Positions 24,797 to 34,659 of a DNA stretch of 41,442 bases are shown here, piece after piece (the stretch's first letter is position 1; every line of letters starts with the position of its first letter). The translations under genes and the position numbers were made by a program. The notes under the pieces were generated by a model that saw nothing but the letters and a program-made list of their open reading frames with translations, was not told where the DNA came from and searched no databases. Source of the DNA: Gemmatimonadota bacterium (GTDB taxonomy: Bacteria > Gemmatimonadota > Gemmatimonadetes > Gemmatimonadales > Gemmatimonadaceae); contig JAJTFH010000010.1 of assembly GCA_021298395.1 (NCBI GenBank), forward strand, positions 1 to 41,442, read 5' to 3'.

Positions 24797-26198
24797 GTCG
24801 GCGTCCCCCGATCCCTTCCGTGACCGCCGGCCCCCCTGGTCGGAGGACGCGGAGCGTGCCGTGCTCGCCGCGATGCTCCTCTCCCCTGACGCGATCGTCG
24901 TGGCGGCGGAGTTCGTCACCGAGGACATGTTCTACCGGGAGGGGCACCGCCGACTCTTCCGCGCGATGATGGCGGTGCAGGGGCGCGGGGCGGTGGTCGA
25001 TCCCCTCACCCTCTCCACCGAACTCGAGCAGCGCGGCGATCTCGCGGCGGCCGGTGGAAAAGAATACATCGGCGGGCTCCTCGACGAGGTGCCCACCGCC
25101 GCCAACGTCGAGCATCACTGTCAGATCGTCCGCGAGAAGGCACTCCGTCGCCGGCTTATCGAGACCGCGACGACCCTCGTCCGAGAGGGGCATGAGAGCC
25201 CCGCCGATGCGGCGGAGCTCCTCGATCTCGCCGAGCACAAGATCCTCGAGCTGAACGACAGCCGCGGGTCGGAGGGGTTCGTCAAGATCAAGTCGCTCCT
25301 CTGGTCGGCGATGGAGCGGATCGAGCAGCTACGCACCGCCGGCGGCGCGCTCACCGGCGTCCCGTCGGGATTCAAGGATCTCGATGCGATGACATTGGGC
25401 TTCCAGCCCTCCGATCTCGTGATCGTCGCGGCGCGTCCCTCGATGGGGAAGACGGCGTTCGTCCTCAACGTCGCCCAGTACGCGGCGATCGAGGCCAACG
25501 TCCCGACCGCGATCTTCTCGCTCGAGATGAGCACCGAGTCCCTGCTGATGCGCATGCTCGCGTCGGAGGGTTATGTGGACGCGCAGCGGCTGCGCTCCGG
25601 CGCACTCACCGCGCAGGATGCGTCGAATCTCGCGAAGGCCGCGGCGCTGCTCGGTCAAGCGCCGATCTGGATCGACGACACGCCGGGCCTCAGCGTACTC
25701 GAGCTGCGCTCCCGGGCGCGCCGGCTCAAGTCGCAGAACGACATCAAGCTCCTGATCGTCGACTATCTGCAGCTCGTGCAGGGGCCGGCGAACTCCGAGA
25801 GCCGTCAACAGGAGGTCTCGATGATCTCCCGCTCCCTCAAGGCGCTCGCGAAGGAACTCAAGATCCCGGTGCTCGCCCTCTCCCAGCTCTCGCGTGCCTC
25901 CGAGCAGCGCGGCGGCGAGAATCGGAAGCCGCAGCTCTCCGACCTCCGCGACTCCGGCGCGATCGAACAGGACGCCGATGTGGTGCTCTTCATCTACCGG
26001 CCGGAGATGAACGAGCGGCCGTACGACGAGGCGGGGAATCCTCGCATGGTCCCGGGCACCAGCGACATCCCGCTCGACGGCTACGCCGAGGTGATCATCG
26101 GCAAGCAGCGCAACGGCCCGACGGGCTACACGAAGATGCATTTCCGGAAGCAGCACACGCGGTTCGAGAACTGGACCAGCCGCCAGCCGGAAGGGTGA
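24759..26198 (+). CDS. dnaB: Replicative DNA helicase DnaB
   Basis: A 479-residue hexameric 5'-3' helicase that unwinds the replication fork. The N-terminal domain starts at PPWSEDAERAVLAAMLLSPD. The RecA-like domain has Walker A ARPSMGKTA (K231), Walker B LLIVDYLQLV, the DnaB segment PVLALSQLSRASEQR and the arginine-finger region SDLRDSGAIEQDADVV. No intein is present in the P-loop or elsewhere. The ATG at 24759 lies inside the glycosylase gene; no better start occurs downstream without losing conserved residues. Confidence 0.97.
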   Translation: MSSSPVEFSIAPKSASPDPFRDRRPPWSEDAERAVLAAMLLSPDAIVVAAEFVTEDMFYREGHRRLFRAMMAVQGRGAVVDPLTLSTELEQRGDLAAAGGKEYIGGLLDEVPTAANVEHHCQIVREKALRRRLIETATTLVREGHESPADAAELLDLAEHKILELNDSRGSEGFVKIKSLLWSAMERIEQLRTAGGALTGVPSGFKDLDAMTLGFQPSDLVIVAARPSMGKTAFVLNVAQYAAIEANVPTAIFSLEMSTESLLMRMLASEGYVDAQRLRSGALTAQDASNLAKAAALLGQAPIWIDDTPGLSVLELRSRARRLKSQNDIKLLIVDYLQLVQGPANSESRQQEVSMISRSLKALAKELKIPVLALSQLSRASEQRGGENRKPQLSDLRDSGAIEQDADVVLFIYRPEMNERPYDEAGNPRMVPGTSDIPLDGYAEVIIGKQRNGPTGYTKMHFRKQHTRFENWTSRQPEG

Positions 26199-26250
26199 CC
26201 CGCACCGTGTCGCCGCGGCCGCAGGTGGTCACCGGGGTGTCCGCTCGGCG

Positions 26251-27651
26251 ATGAAGACCAAGTCGGTCTATCGCTGTACCGAGTGCGGCGCCGAATCGCT
26301 CCGCTGGTCGGGGCAGTGCGCGACCTGCCAGGAGTGGAACACCCTCGTCGAGGAGATGGCCGCGCCGAAGGTCGTGGCCGGGAAGGGGGCCAGCGCCGCG
26401 CGACGTCGCGCCGGGTCCTCGGCGTACGGCGAGGGGGGCCAGGTCGTCGCGGCCCCGCGGCTGAGTGAGGTCGTCGGCGAGGAATCGCATCGGCTCACCA
26501 CGGGGATCGCCGAGTTCGATTTCGTCCTCGGGGGCGGAATCGTCCCCGGATCGATGGTCCTCGTCGGCGGTGAGCCGGGGATCGGGAAGTCGACCCTCCT
26601 GTTGCAGGTGGCGGCGCGCCTCCAACGCGCGGGCCATGCGACGCTCTATGTGAGCGGTGAGGAGTCCCCGCTCCAGGTGAAGCTCCGCGCCGACCGACTC
26701 GCCTCCGATGCGGGTGCCGTACAACTCCTCGGCGAGACCAATCTCGAGACGATCCTCGCGACCGCCGCCTCGGTGGCGCCGGCGGTGATGGTCGTCGACT
26801 CGATCCAGACCGTCTTCACCGGCGACCTCGAAGGGGCACCTGGCAATGTCGGGCAGGTGCGCGAGTGCGCGGCGCGTCTGATGCGCTTCGCCAAGGAGAG
26901 TGGGACCGCGGTCTTCGTCGTCGGGCACGTCACGAAAGGGGGGGGGATCGCCGGCCCGAAGACCCTCGAGCACATCGTCGACACGGTCCTCTACTTCGAG
27001 GGGGAGGGCACCGGCGATCATCGGGTCCTCCGCGCGAACAAGAATCGCTTCGGCTCCGTCGACGAACTCGGCGTCTTCCGCATGTCGACGCAGGGGCTCA
27101 TCGCGGTCGAGAACCCGAGTGCGCTCTTCCTCGCCGAGCGCGGCGAGGTGCAGGCGAGTGGTTCGGCGATCACCTGTCTGCTCGAGGGCTCGCGGCCGAT
27201 GCTCCTCGAGGTGCAGGGGCTCGCGGCCAAGGCGGGGTTCGGCACGCCGCAGCGCGTGAGCACGGGGTACGACGGACGACGCCTCGCGCTCCTCCTCGCC
27301 GTGCTCGACAAGCGCGCGGGGCTTTCCTTTGCGCAGCTCGATGTCTTCCTGAACGTCGTCGGAGGCGTCCGCATGCAGGAGCCTGCCGGCGATCTCGCCG
27401 TCGCGGCTGCGCTCGCGAGCAGCGTCTTCGATAAGGTGCTCCCGCCGGGGGCCGTCTTCATCGGGGAGGTGGGACTCGCCGGCGAGGTGCGCGGCGTCTC
27501 GCAGGCAGAGCGACGGATCGCCGAGGCGGAGAAGCTCGGGATGACGGTCGCCTATGTGGCGGAGCGGAGTGTGCCGAAACGCGCTTCCAAGTCGATCCGC
27601 GTGCGCGGCGTGGCCGAGATCGGGACCCTCTTCCGAGAGCTCTTCCGATGA
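26251..27651 (+). CDS. radA: DNA repair protein RadA (Sms)
   Basis: A 466-residue RecA-related ATPase that drives branch migration in recombination. It has a zinc finger (C9, C12, C23, C26), Walker A GGEPGIGKST (106-115), the RadA-specific motif KNRFG, and a C-terminal Lon-protease-like domain containing GGVRMQEPAGDLAVAAALAS. The Lon domain lacks proteolytic function in this family. It follows dnaB after 52 bases; four bases overlap ispD. Its length and domain order are normal. Confidence 0.97.
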   Translation: MKTKSVYRCTECGAESLRWSGQCATCQEWNTLVEEMAAPKVVAGKGASAARRRAGSSAYGEGGQVVAAPRLSEVVGEESHRLTTGIAEFDFVLGGGIVPGSMVLVGGEPGIGKSTLLLQVAARLQRAGHATLYVSGEESPLQVKLRADRLASDAGAVQLLGETNLETILATAASVAPAVMVVDSIQTVFTGDLEGAPGNVGQVRECAARLMRFAKESGTAVFVVGHVTKGGGIAGPKTLEHIVDTVLYFEGEGTGDHRVLRANKNRFGSVDELGVFRMSTQGLIAVENPSALFLAERGEVQASGSAITCLLEGSRPMLLEVQGLAAKAGFGTPQRVSTGYDGRRLALLLAVLDKRAGLSFAQLDVFLNVVGGVRMQEPAGDLAVAAALASSVFDKVLPPGAVFIGEVGLAGEVRGVSQAERRIAEAEKLGMTVAYVAERSVPKRASKSIRVRGVAEIGTLFRELFR

Positions 27652-28403
27652 GCACGCGTCAGACGCTTCCGATGGTCGATGCGGTGGCGCTCGCGCCGTC
27701 TGATACCACGACTCGCGATGTCGGCGTGATCATCGTCGCCGGCGGGTCGGGCTCGCGCACCGGTGGTGCCGAGCTCAAGCAGTTCCGCTGGGTCGCGGGC
27801 AAGCCGATGCTCCTCCAGGCGCTGCGTGCCTTTCAAGAACACCCCGCCGTCGCGATGGTCGTCTGCGTCCTTCCGCGGCGCTACGCGGGGGATCCACCCC
27901 CCTGGCTCTTCCAGTGCGATGGCGATCGGATGCTCGTCTCCGTCGGTGGGGATTCGCGCGCTGAGTCGGTGGCCAACGGGCTCGAGGATCTCCCGCCGGA
28001 GTGTCGCACCGTGCTCATCCACGATGCGGCGCGGCCGCTCGTCTCGTTCGAGATGATCGATCGCGTGATCGCCGAGGCGCGACGGGGGCACGGCGCGATC
28101 GCGGCGTTGCCGGTGGTCGATACCCTGAAGGCCGTGGACGCCGAGGGCCGCATCACCCACACCGTGCCACGTACTGGGCTCTGGCGTGCGCAGACCCCGC
28201 AGGGCTTCCCGCGCGAGGTGATCGAGCGCGCGCATCGCGAGGCGATGGCGAACGACACACATGCCACGGCGACGGACGATGCCGCCCTCTGCGAGGCGAT
28301 CGGCGTCGAGGTGCGCGTGGTGCGAGGGAGCGAGCGCGCGATGAAGGTGACCGAGGAGGGGGACTTCGCTCGCGCCGAGGCGCTCGCCCCCCTCGAGGAG
28401 TAG
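27648..28403 (+). CDS. ispD: 2-C-methyl-D-erythritol 4-phosphate cytidylyltransferase
   Basis: A 251-residue enzyme of the non-mevalonate (MEP) isoprenoid pathway, joining CTP and MEP. VIIVAGGSGSRTGGAELKQF is the nucleotide-binding signature, normally at the extreme N-terminus; here about 24 extra residues precede it. IHDAARPLVS and ALPVVDTLKAVD with TVPRTGLWRAQTPQGF are the other conserved blocks. The start overlaps radA by ATGA, which favours the longer form, but an internal GTG near the motif (V25) cannot be excluded. No ispF is adjacent. Confidence 0.94.
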   Translation: MSTRQTLPMVDAVALAPSDTTTRDVGVIIVAGGSGSRTGGAELKQFRWVAGKPMLLQALRAFQEHPAVAMVVCVLPRRYAGDPPPWLFQCDGDRMLVSVGGDSRAESVANGLEDLPPECRTVLIHDAARPLVSFEMIDRVIAEARRGHGAIAALPVVDTLKAVDAEGRITHTVPRTGLWRAQTPQGFPREVIERAHREAMANDTHATATDDAALCEAIGVEVRVVRGSERAMKVTEEGDFARAEALAPLEE

Positions 28404-28405
28404 GG

Positions 28406-29074
28406 ATGCCTGAGTCGCGCGGCGTCCCCTTCTGGTCCCCCGACGAGGTGGAGGCCTCGCTCTCGGGTACGCTCGCGCATCTGCAGGGCGGGGGGATCCT
28501 CGCCTATCCCACCGAGACGGTGTACGGCTTCGGGACGATGATCGATCGCGAGGCGGTCGACCGTCTCGTCGCTCTCAAGCGCCGTCCCCCGGCCAAGCCC
28601 TTCCTCCTGCTCATCAGCGACACGCAGATGCTCGGGCGTCTCGGCGTGGGGCTCACCCAATCGGCGAGCATGCTCGCGGCCAAATTCTGGCCTGGCCCGC
28701 TGACCCTCGTGCTCCCGGGTGGTGAGCGACGCATCCCCGAGCGGCTGCGTGGCCCGGAAGGAGGGATCGCGGTGCGGTGGACCCCGCATCGCGGGTTGCA
28801 GCGACTCATCGGCGCGCTCGGGGATCCGATCACGAGCACCTCGGCGAATCTCCCGGGGCAACCGGCGGCGGTAGCGGCCTCGGAGATCCTCTCGCAGTGG
28901 GGCTCGGAGATCAGTCGCGGCGCGATCCGGTTGCTCGATGGGGGGCGTCTCGAGCCATCCCCCGCCTCCACCGTGGTCGACTGCATGGGGCGCGCCCCAC
29001 GCGTGATCCGCCCTGGGGCGATCCCCACGTCGATGCTGCGCGAGGTGGTGCCGAGCCTCGTCGGGGATCGCTGA
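28406..29074 (+). CDS. L-threonylcarbamoyladenylate synthase (Sua5/YrdC family)
   Basis: A 222-residue YrdC-fold enzyme (TsaC/YwlC type) making threonylcarbamoyl-AMP for t6A at position 37 of ANN-decoding tRNAs. AYPTETVYGFG, LKRRPPAKPFLLLI, FWPGPLTLVLPG, ITSTSANLPGQP and EPSPASTVVDC are the family blocks in order. It lacks the extra C-terminal Sua5 domain of the long forms. A GGG lies just ahead of the ATG at 28406. It is followed after 2 bases by the YwlE-like phosphatase, echoing the ywlC-ywlD-ywlE order of Bacillus subtilis. Confidence 0.93.
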   Translation: MPESRGVPFWSPDEVEASLSGTLAHLQGGGILAYPTETVYGFGTMIDREAVDRLVALKRRPPAKPFLLLISDTQMLGRLGVGLTQSASMLAAKFWPGPLTLVLPGGERRIPERLRGPEGGIAVRWTPHRGLQRLIGALGDPITSTSANLPGQPAAVAASEILSQWGSEISRGAIRLLDGGRLEPSPASTVVDCMGRAPRVIRPGAIPTSMLREVVPSLVGDR

Positions 29075-29076
29075 GC

Positions 29077-29589
29077 ATGCGTCTCCTGTTCGTCTGCACC
29101 GGGAACACCTGCCGCAGCCCGATGGCGGAGGTGGTCGCGCGGTCGCTCGCAGCCGAACGCGGGGTCGCGGCGTTGCAGATCTCGAGCGCGGGCACGAGCG
29201 CCTGGGACGGCGCCTCGGCCTCGGATGGCGCGCTCCTCGTGGCGATGGAGCATGGTCTCGATCTCGGGGCGCATCGCGCGCGACAGCTCTCGCGAGACGC
29301 CGTGGCGAGTGCCGATCTGATCCTCGTGATGGGACCGCACCATCGGGAGCGCGTGCTCGCCCTCGGCGGGGAGGGGCGCACGTCGCTTCTCACCGATTTC
29401 GCGGCGAGGAGCACGGAGGGGCGCCCCGTGCAGGATCCCTTCGGCGGCGATCTCGAGACCTATCGGGCGACCTATGAGGAGCTCACACGCGAGATCGCCC
29501 GCGTCCTCGATCGGTTGGCCGCGGAGGGATCGAGTGGCGCCGCTGACACGAGCGGCCCGCCAGGCGACGCGCCGCCGCCGAGGGAATGA
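29077..29589 (+). CDS. Low-molecular-weight phosphatase, YwlE-like (probable protein-arginine phosphatase)
   Basis: A 170-residue LMW-PTP-fold enzyme. The P-loop VCTGNTCRSPMAE carries nucleophile C7 and R13. Thr11 matches the Thr11 by which B. subtilis YwlE selects phosphoarginine; tyrosine phosphatases usually have Ile or Leu there (CLGNICR). The general acid lies in QDPFGGDLETYRATYEEL. It sits directly after the YwlC-type gene, as in Bacillus. The last 20 residues (SSGAADTSGPPGDAPPPRE) are a disordered tail. Arginine phosphatase activity is inferred; no McsB kinase gene is in the window. The alternatives are a tyrosine phosphatase or, less likely, an arsenate reductase. Confidence 0.85.
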   Translation: MRLLFVCTGNTCRSPMAEVVARSLAAERGVAALQISSAGTSAWDGASASDGALLVAMEHGLDLGAHRARQLSRDAVASADLILVMGPHHRERVLALGGEGRTSLLTDFAARSTEGRPVQDPFGGDLETYRATYEELTREIARVLDRLAAEGSSGAADTSGPPGDAPPPRE

Positions 29590-30404
29590 TGCCGCCGCGG
29601 CGCTTGGTCGTGCTCGGCCATCCGGTGGCGCACGCCCTCTCGCCGCGCATGCAGCAGGCGGCGCTCGACGCCGCGGGGATCGCGGTGCGCTACGAAGCGG
29701 TCGATGTCGCGCCCGCCACGCTTGAGTCCACACTCGATGCGCTCATCGCGGCCGAGGTCTGGGGCAATGTCACCGTCCCACATAAGGCCGCGGTCGCGGC
29801 GCGCTGCGCCGTGCGCACGCCGATCGCCGAACGGACCGGCGCGGTGAACACCTTCTGGGTCGACAGGGGTGCGTTGCATGGCGACAACACCGATGTGGCG
29901 GGTTTCGAGGTGGCGGTACGGCATCTGCTCGGGCGGACACCGGACGGCCTGCGCGTCGGGCTCCTCGGCGCGGGGGGCGCGGCGGCAGCGGTCGCCGCGG
30001 CGGTCGAAGGTTGGACCGGCGCGATACTCCTCGTCCACGCGCGATCGCTGGCGCGCGCCGAGGCGCTGCGCAGCCGATTCCCCGATCGGATCATGATCGG
30101 CGAATCGGCCGCATCCGTAGCGAGCCAGGTCGACCTGCTCGTGAACGCGACGCCGGTCGGCCTTGCGGGCGAGTCGCTCCCGCTCGATCCGATCCACATC
30201 CCGCGCACGACCGCCGTCCTCGACCTCACCTATCGCGCCGGGCTGACCCCGTGGGTCCGCGCCTGCCGCGCGGCAGGACACACGGCGGATGACGGGCTGC
30301 GCATGCTGGTGGAGCAGGGGGCGCACGCCTTCGTGCGGTGGTTCGGCACCGAGCCCGATCGAACGGCCATGTGGGGGGCGCTACAGGCGGCAGGATTCCC
30401 CTGA
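29586..30404 (+). CDS. aroE: Shikimate dehydrogenase
   Basis: A 272-residue NADP-dependent enzyme reducing 3-dehydroshikimate to shikimate in aromatic amino-acid synthesis. GHPVAHALSPRMQQAA is the substrate site, NVTVPHK holds catalytic K67, and GDNTDVAGF holds D103. GLLGAGGAAAAV is the nucleotide loop, and the HARSLARAE segment fits NADP binding. DLTYRAGLTPWV and GLRMLVEQGAHAF end the fold. It overlaps the phosphatase gene by 4 bases and comF by 1 base. Confidence 0.96.
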   Translation: MMPPRRLVVLGHPVAHALSPRMQQAALDAAGIAVRYEAVDVAPATLESTLDALIAAEVWGNVTVPHKAAVAARCAVRTPIAERTGAVNTFWVDRGALHGDNTDVAGFEVAVRHLLGRTPDGLRVGLLGAGGAAAAVAAAVEGWTGAILLVHARSLARAEALRSRFPDRIMIGESAASVASQVDLLVNATPVGLAGESLPLDPIHIPRTTAVLDLTYRAGLTPWVRACRAAGHTADDGLRMLVEQGAHAFVRWFGTEPDRTAMWGALQAAGFP

Positions 30405-31171
30405 TGCCGACCCGTTGGGGCGCGCGCTGGCGACAGGCGCGCACGATGCTCGACCAGTTCTGCTTCCCGCGCGTCTGCGCGGGGTGCGATGCCCTCCTGA
30501 CCGACCGTGACCGTGGGCTGGTCTGCGGCCCCTGTTGGGCGCGTCTCCCTCGCCTTCCGGTGCCGCAGTGCGCGCGCTGTGGCCATCCACGCTCGGCCAC
30601 TGCGCGCGCGGGCACGACCTGTCCTGGGTGCCCCCTCCTCGCGCCCTACGTTCGGGCCGCTCGCTCCCTCTGCTGGGTCCCGCATCCGGTGAGCAGCGGG
30701 ATCCTCGCCGCGCTGAAATACGATGGGTGGCTCGGGGTCGCCGACGGGATGGGGGAGCGGATGGCGCGGCTCAGCTGGCCCCCAGACGTGATCGCCGAGC
30801 GCGCGGCGCTCGTCCCCGTCCCGCTGGCCGCGACCAAGCAGCGGGAGCGGGGGTTCAACCAGGCGGAGCGGTTGGCGAGCACGGTCGCCGCGCGGTGGGG
30901 GATCCCGGTGGTGACGGGGGTCACGCGCACCCGTGTGACCGAGACGCAGACGCGATTGACTCCCGGGGAGCGCTTGGCGAACGTTCGCCGCGCGTTCGCG
31001 GTGGTCCCCGCGGACCTCCCGCGCCTCGCCGGTCAGCACGTGATCCTCGTGGACGACGTGTTGACGACCGGGGCCACGCTGAATGCCTGCGCGGGCGCGC
31101 TCTTCGCGGTGGGGGTCCGGACGGTGAGCTATCTCACGTTCGGCCGCGCGCGGACGGCGGCGGACCATTGA
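30404..31171 (+). CDS. comF: ComF-family phosphoribosyltransferase-like protein
   Basis: A 255-residue protein of the ComF group, needed for DNA uptake in naturally competent bacteria and found widely elsewhere. The N-terminal part holds four CxxC pairs (C25/C28, C41/C44, C56/C59, C73/C76), consistent with zinc sites. The C-terminal part has a PRTase fold with VPVPLAATKQRERGFNQAERLA and the PRPP-binding loop VILVDDVLTTGATL. The ATG at 30404 shares its A with the aroE stop; a longer frame upstream gives no family sequence. It is the last gene of the long run that begins at yicC. Confidence 0.92.
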   Translation: MPTRWGARWRQARTMLDQFCFPRVCAGCDALLTDRDRGLVCGPCWARLPRLPVPQCARCGHPRSATARAGTTCPGCPLLAPYVRAARSLCWVPHPVSSGILAALKYDGWLGVADGMGERMARLSWPPDVIAERAALVPVPLAATKQRERGFNQAERLASTVAARWGIPVVTGVTRTRVTETQTRLTPGERLANVRRAFAVVPADLPRLAGQHVILVDDVLTTGATLNACAGALFAVGVRTVSYLTFGRARTAADH

Positions 31172-32215
<1,044 letters not shown>

Positions 32216-32228
32216 CTCGGGGATCCGC

Positions 32229-33431
32229 ATGACGACCCGGACGGTTCGTGACCTCGCCTCTACGGAGGTGCGAGGGCGGCGCGTGCTGGTGCGCGTGGAT
32301 TTCAACGTCCCGCTCGACGGGGCCGGTCGGATCACCGACGACACGCGCATCCGCGCGGCGGTCCCCACGATCCGGCATCTGCTGAAGCTCGGCGGGCGCG
32401 TCGTGCTCTGCTCGCATCTGGGGCGGCCGAAAGGGAAGCCCGACCCGCAGTACACCCTCGCCCCGGTCGCGCCGCGTCTCGCGGAGCTCCTCGGCGCGGC
32501 GGTCCGCTTCGTCCCGCACGTCGTCGGTCCGGAGGCGGAGGCGGCGACGCGCGCCCTCGGTGACGGCGAGGTCTGCCTCCTCGAGAACACCCGTTTCGAG
32601 CCCGGCGAGGAGAAGAACGACGAGGGCCTCGCCAAGGCCTTCGCCCAGCTCGGCGATCTCTATGTGAACGACGCCTTTGGCGCGGCGCATCGGGCGCACA
32701 GCTCCACCGCCGGCGTCGCGCAGTACTGCCGCCCCGCGGTCGCCGGTCTCCTCATGCAGACCGAGCTCGAATACCTCGGCGGGGCGCTCGAGAAGCCGAA
32801 GCGTCCCTTCATCGCGATCCTCGGGGGCTCCAAGATCTCGGGGAAGATCGACGTGGTCGAGGCGCTCCTCCCCAAGGTCGATGGGATCCTCATCGGCGGC
32901 GCGATGGCCTGCACCTTCTTCAGGGCGATGGGGCTCGAGACCGGGACCTCGCTCGTCGAGCCCGATCGCGTGGAGATGGCGACCGATCTCATGGAGCGCG
33001 CCGCGTATCGTCTGACGATCCCGCACGACGCGATGATCGCACCGGCGATCGCCGAGGGCGACAAGGCGCACGCGGTCCATCGCGAGGCGATCCCGGCCGG
33101 CGAGGCGATGCTCGACATCGGCCCCGACACCATCGCGAGCTACCGTCGTGCGATCGGGGTCGCGAAGACGATCATCTGGAACGGCCCGATGGGGGTCTTC
33201 GAGACCGCGCCCTTCGACGCCGGGACCAAGGCGATCGCCGAGGCGATGGCGGAGGCCACCGCGCGCGGGGCGACGACGATCATCGGCGGCGGCGATTCGG
33301 CGGCGGCGGTCGAGCAGGCTGGCCTCGCCGGCCAGATGAGTCATGTCTCCACCGGCGGTGGCGCCTCGCTCGAGTTCCTCGAGGGGAAGGTCCTCCCCGG
33401 CGTCGCGGTCCTCGACCAGGTGGGCGCATGA
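32229..33431 (+). CDS. pgk: Phosphoglycerate kinase
   Basis: A 400-residue monomeric glycolytic kinase making ATP from 1,3-bisphosphoglycerate. VLVRVDFNVPLD is the N-domain signature; CSHLGRPKGK and ENTRFEPGEEKND follow. The hinge region shows FIAILGGSKISGKIDV. The nucleotide end has WNGPMGVFE and GGGDSAAAVEQ with STGGGASLEFLEGK. It lies 13 bases after gap and overlaps tpiA by 4 bases. Confidence 0.97.
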   Translation: MTTRTVRDLASTEVRGRRVLVRVDFNVPLDGAGRITDDTRIRAAVPTIRHLLKLGGRVVLCSHLGRPKGKPDPQYTLAPVAPRLAELLGAAVRFVPHVVGPEAEAATRALGDGEVCLLENTRFEPGEEKNDEGLAKAFAQLGDLYVNDAFGAAHRAHSSTAGVAQYCRPAVAGLLMQTELEYLGGALEKPKRPFIAILGGSKISGKIDVVEALLPKVDGILIGGAMACTFFRAMGLETGTSLVEPDRVEMATDLMERAAYRLTIPHDAMIAPAIAEGDKAHAVHREAIPAGEAMLDIGPDTIASYRRAIGVAKTIIWNGPMGVFETAPFDAGTKAIAEAMAEATARGATTIIGGGDSAAAVEQAGLAGQMSHVSTGGGASLEFLEGKVLPGVAVLDQVGA

Positions 33432-34180
33432 AGTCCCTCGTTTTTGCCGCGAATTGGAAGATGAATCAGGCGCCCGCCGATGCGGCGCTCTTCATGCGGA
33501 CCTTCCTCGGGCAGTACACCCGGCAGAACGATCGGCGGGTGCTCTTCTTCCCGCCGGCGGTCTCCCTCCACGCCGTGGTCGAGGCGATCCACGATCGCGC
33601 CGATCTCCAGGCGGGGGTGCAGAACATCCACTGGGAGGACAGCGGCGCCTTCACCGGTGAGCTCTCGGCCGGCCTCGCGCGCGGCGCCGGCGCGCGCTAC
33701 GTGCTCATCGGGCATTCCGAGCGGCGCCATCTCTTCGGCGAGACCGAGGCCGACACCGCCAAGAAGGTCGCGGCGGCGGTGCGGGCTGGTCTGACGCCCC
33801 TGATCTGCGTCGGCGAGACCCTGCCGCAGCGCGAGGCGGGGGAGACCCTGGCCATCATCCGCCGACAGCTCCACGCCGCTCTCGAGGGGCAGGATGCCGG
33901 GGTCGTCGCCTCGGTCCTCGTCGCCTACGAGCCCGTCTGGGCGATCGGGACGGGGCGGACGGCGACCCCACCGGATGCCGCCGAGGCCCACGCGGCCCTC
34001 AAGGCGGAGTTGCGGGAGCTCGGAGGGGGCGAACGGAGTGGGGCGGTCCCCGTCCTGTACGGGGGGAGCGTGAACCGGTCCAACGTGGCGGGCCTCCTCG
34101 CCGTGGACGATGTCGACGGCGTCCTGGTTGGCGGGGCGAGCCTCGACGCCGAGCAGTGGCTGGCGATCGCTCGCAGCTGA
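33428..34180 (+). CDS. tpiA: Triosephosphate isomerase
   Basis: A 250-residue TIM barrel interconverting DHAP and glyceraldehyde-3-phosphate. FAANWKMNQ has K11, YVLIGHSERR has H96, AYEPVWAIGTG has catalytic E168, and the loop YGGSVNRSN plus GVLVGGASLD binds phosphate. It is coupled to pgk by a 4-base ATGA overlap. Ninety-two bases separate it from secG, which has its own promoter-like element. Confidence 0.97.
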   Translation: MKSLVFAANWKMNQAPADAALFMRTFLGQYTRQNDRRVLFFPPAVSLHAVVEAIHDRADLQAGVQNIHWEDSGAFTGELSAGLARGAGARYVLIGHSERRHLFGETEADTAKKVAAAVRAGLTPLICVGETLPQREAGETLAIIRRQLHAALEGQDAGVVASVLVAYEPVWAIGTGRTATPPDAAEAHAALKAELRELGGGERSGAVPVLYGGSVNRSNVAGLLAVDDVDGVLVGGASLDAEQWLAIARS

Positions 34181-34199
34181 CGTCGGCGGGGTGAGGCCG

Positions 34200-34229
34200 T
34201 TGCCTCGGACGGCATAACCTCGCTATTCT
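34200..34229 (+). promoter_or_regulatory. Promoter-like element for secG-carA
   Basis: TTGCCT (34200-34205), an 18-base spacer, and TATTCT (34224-34229) followed by TCG. The secG ATG at 34273 would have a leader of about 37 bases without a Shine-Dalgarno site. It would allow secG and carA to be expressed apart from the glycolytic genes. Confidence 0.55.
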
Positions 34230-34272
34230 TCGAGGCTTACCTCGTTCTTCCACACCCAGTGGTCGGGTCGCC

Positions 34273-34659
34273 ATGTACACGTTCCTTCTCGTTCTCCTGA
34301 TTCTCGACGCCATCATCCTCGCCGCGGCGGTCCTGCTGCAGTCGGGCAAGGGCGGTGGTCTCGCGGCCAGCTTCGGCGGCGCCTCCTCCTCGCCAGCGGT
34401 CCTCGGCTCCCGCCAGGCGGGCGACCTCCTGACCAAGACCAGCTGGTGGGCGGGCGGGATCTTCATCTTCCTCGCCTTCGTGCTGCAGCTGATGTCGACG
34501 CGCTCGGCGGCGCCGAAGTCGATCCTCGATGACGTCGCGGCTCCCGCGCCGGCCGCGGCGACCCCGGCCCCGACCACGGGTCCGGGCGATCAGGCCCCGG
34601 CGGGTCTCCCGCTGCAGGCCGCGCCGACCGCGCCGACGACTACGCCGCCGCAGCAGTGA
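34273..34659 (+). CDS. secG: Preprotein translocase subunit SecG
   Basis: A 128-residue inner-membrane subunit of the SecYEG channel. Two transmembrane helices (about 1-22 and 55-75) flank the conserved loop [20 protein letters not shown] and a second polar part, [16 protein letters not shown]. The C-terminal 45 residues are an Ala/Pro/Thr-rich tail, longer than in minimal SecGs. Its position after tpiA is the widespread gap-pgk-tpiA-secG order. The stop overlaps the carA GTG start. Confidence 0.94.
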   Translation: MYTFLLVLLILDAIILAAAVLLQSGKGGGLAASFGGASSSPAVLGSRQAGDLLTKTSWWAGGIFIFLAFVLQLMSTRSAAPKSILDDVAAPAPAAATPAPTTGPGDQAPAGLPLQAAPTAPTTTPPQQ

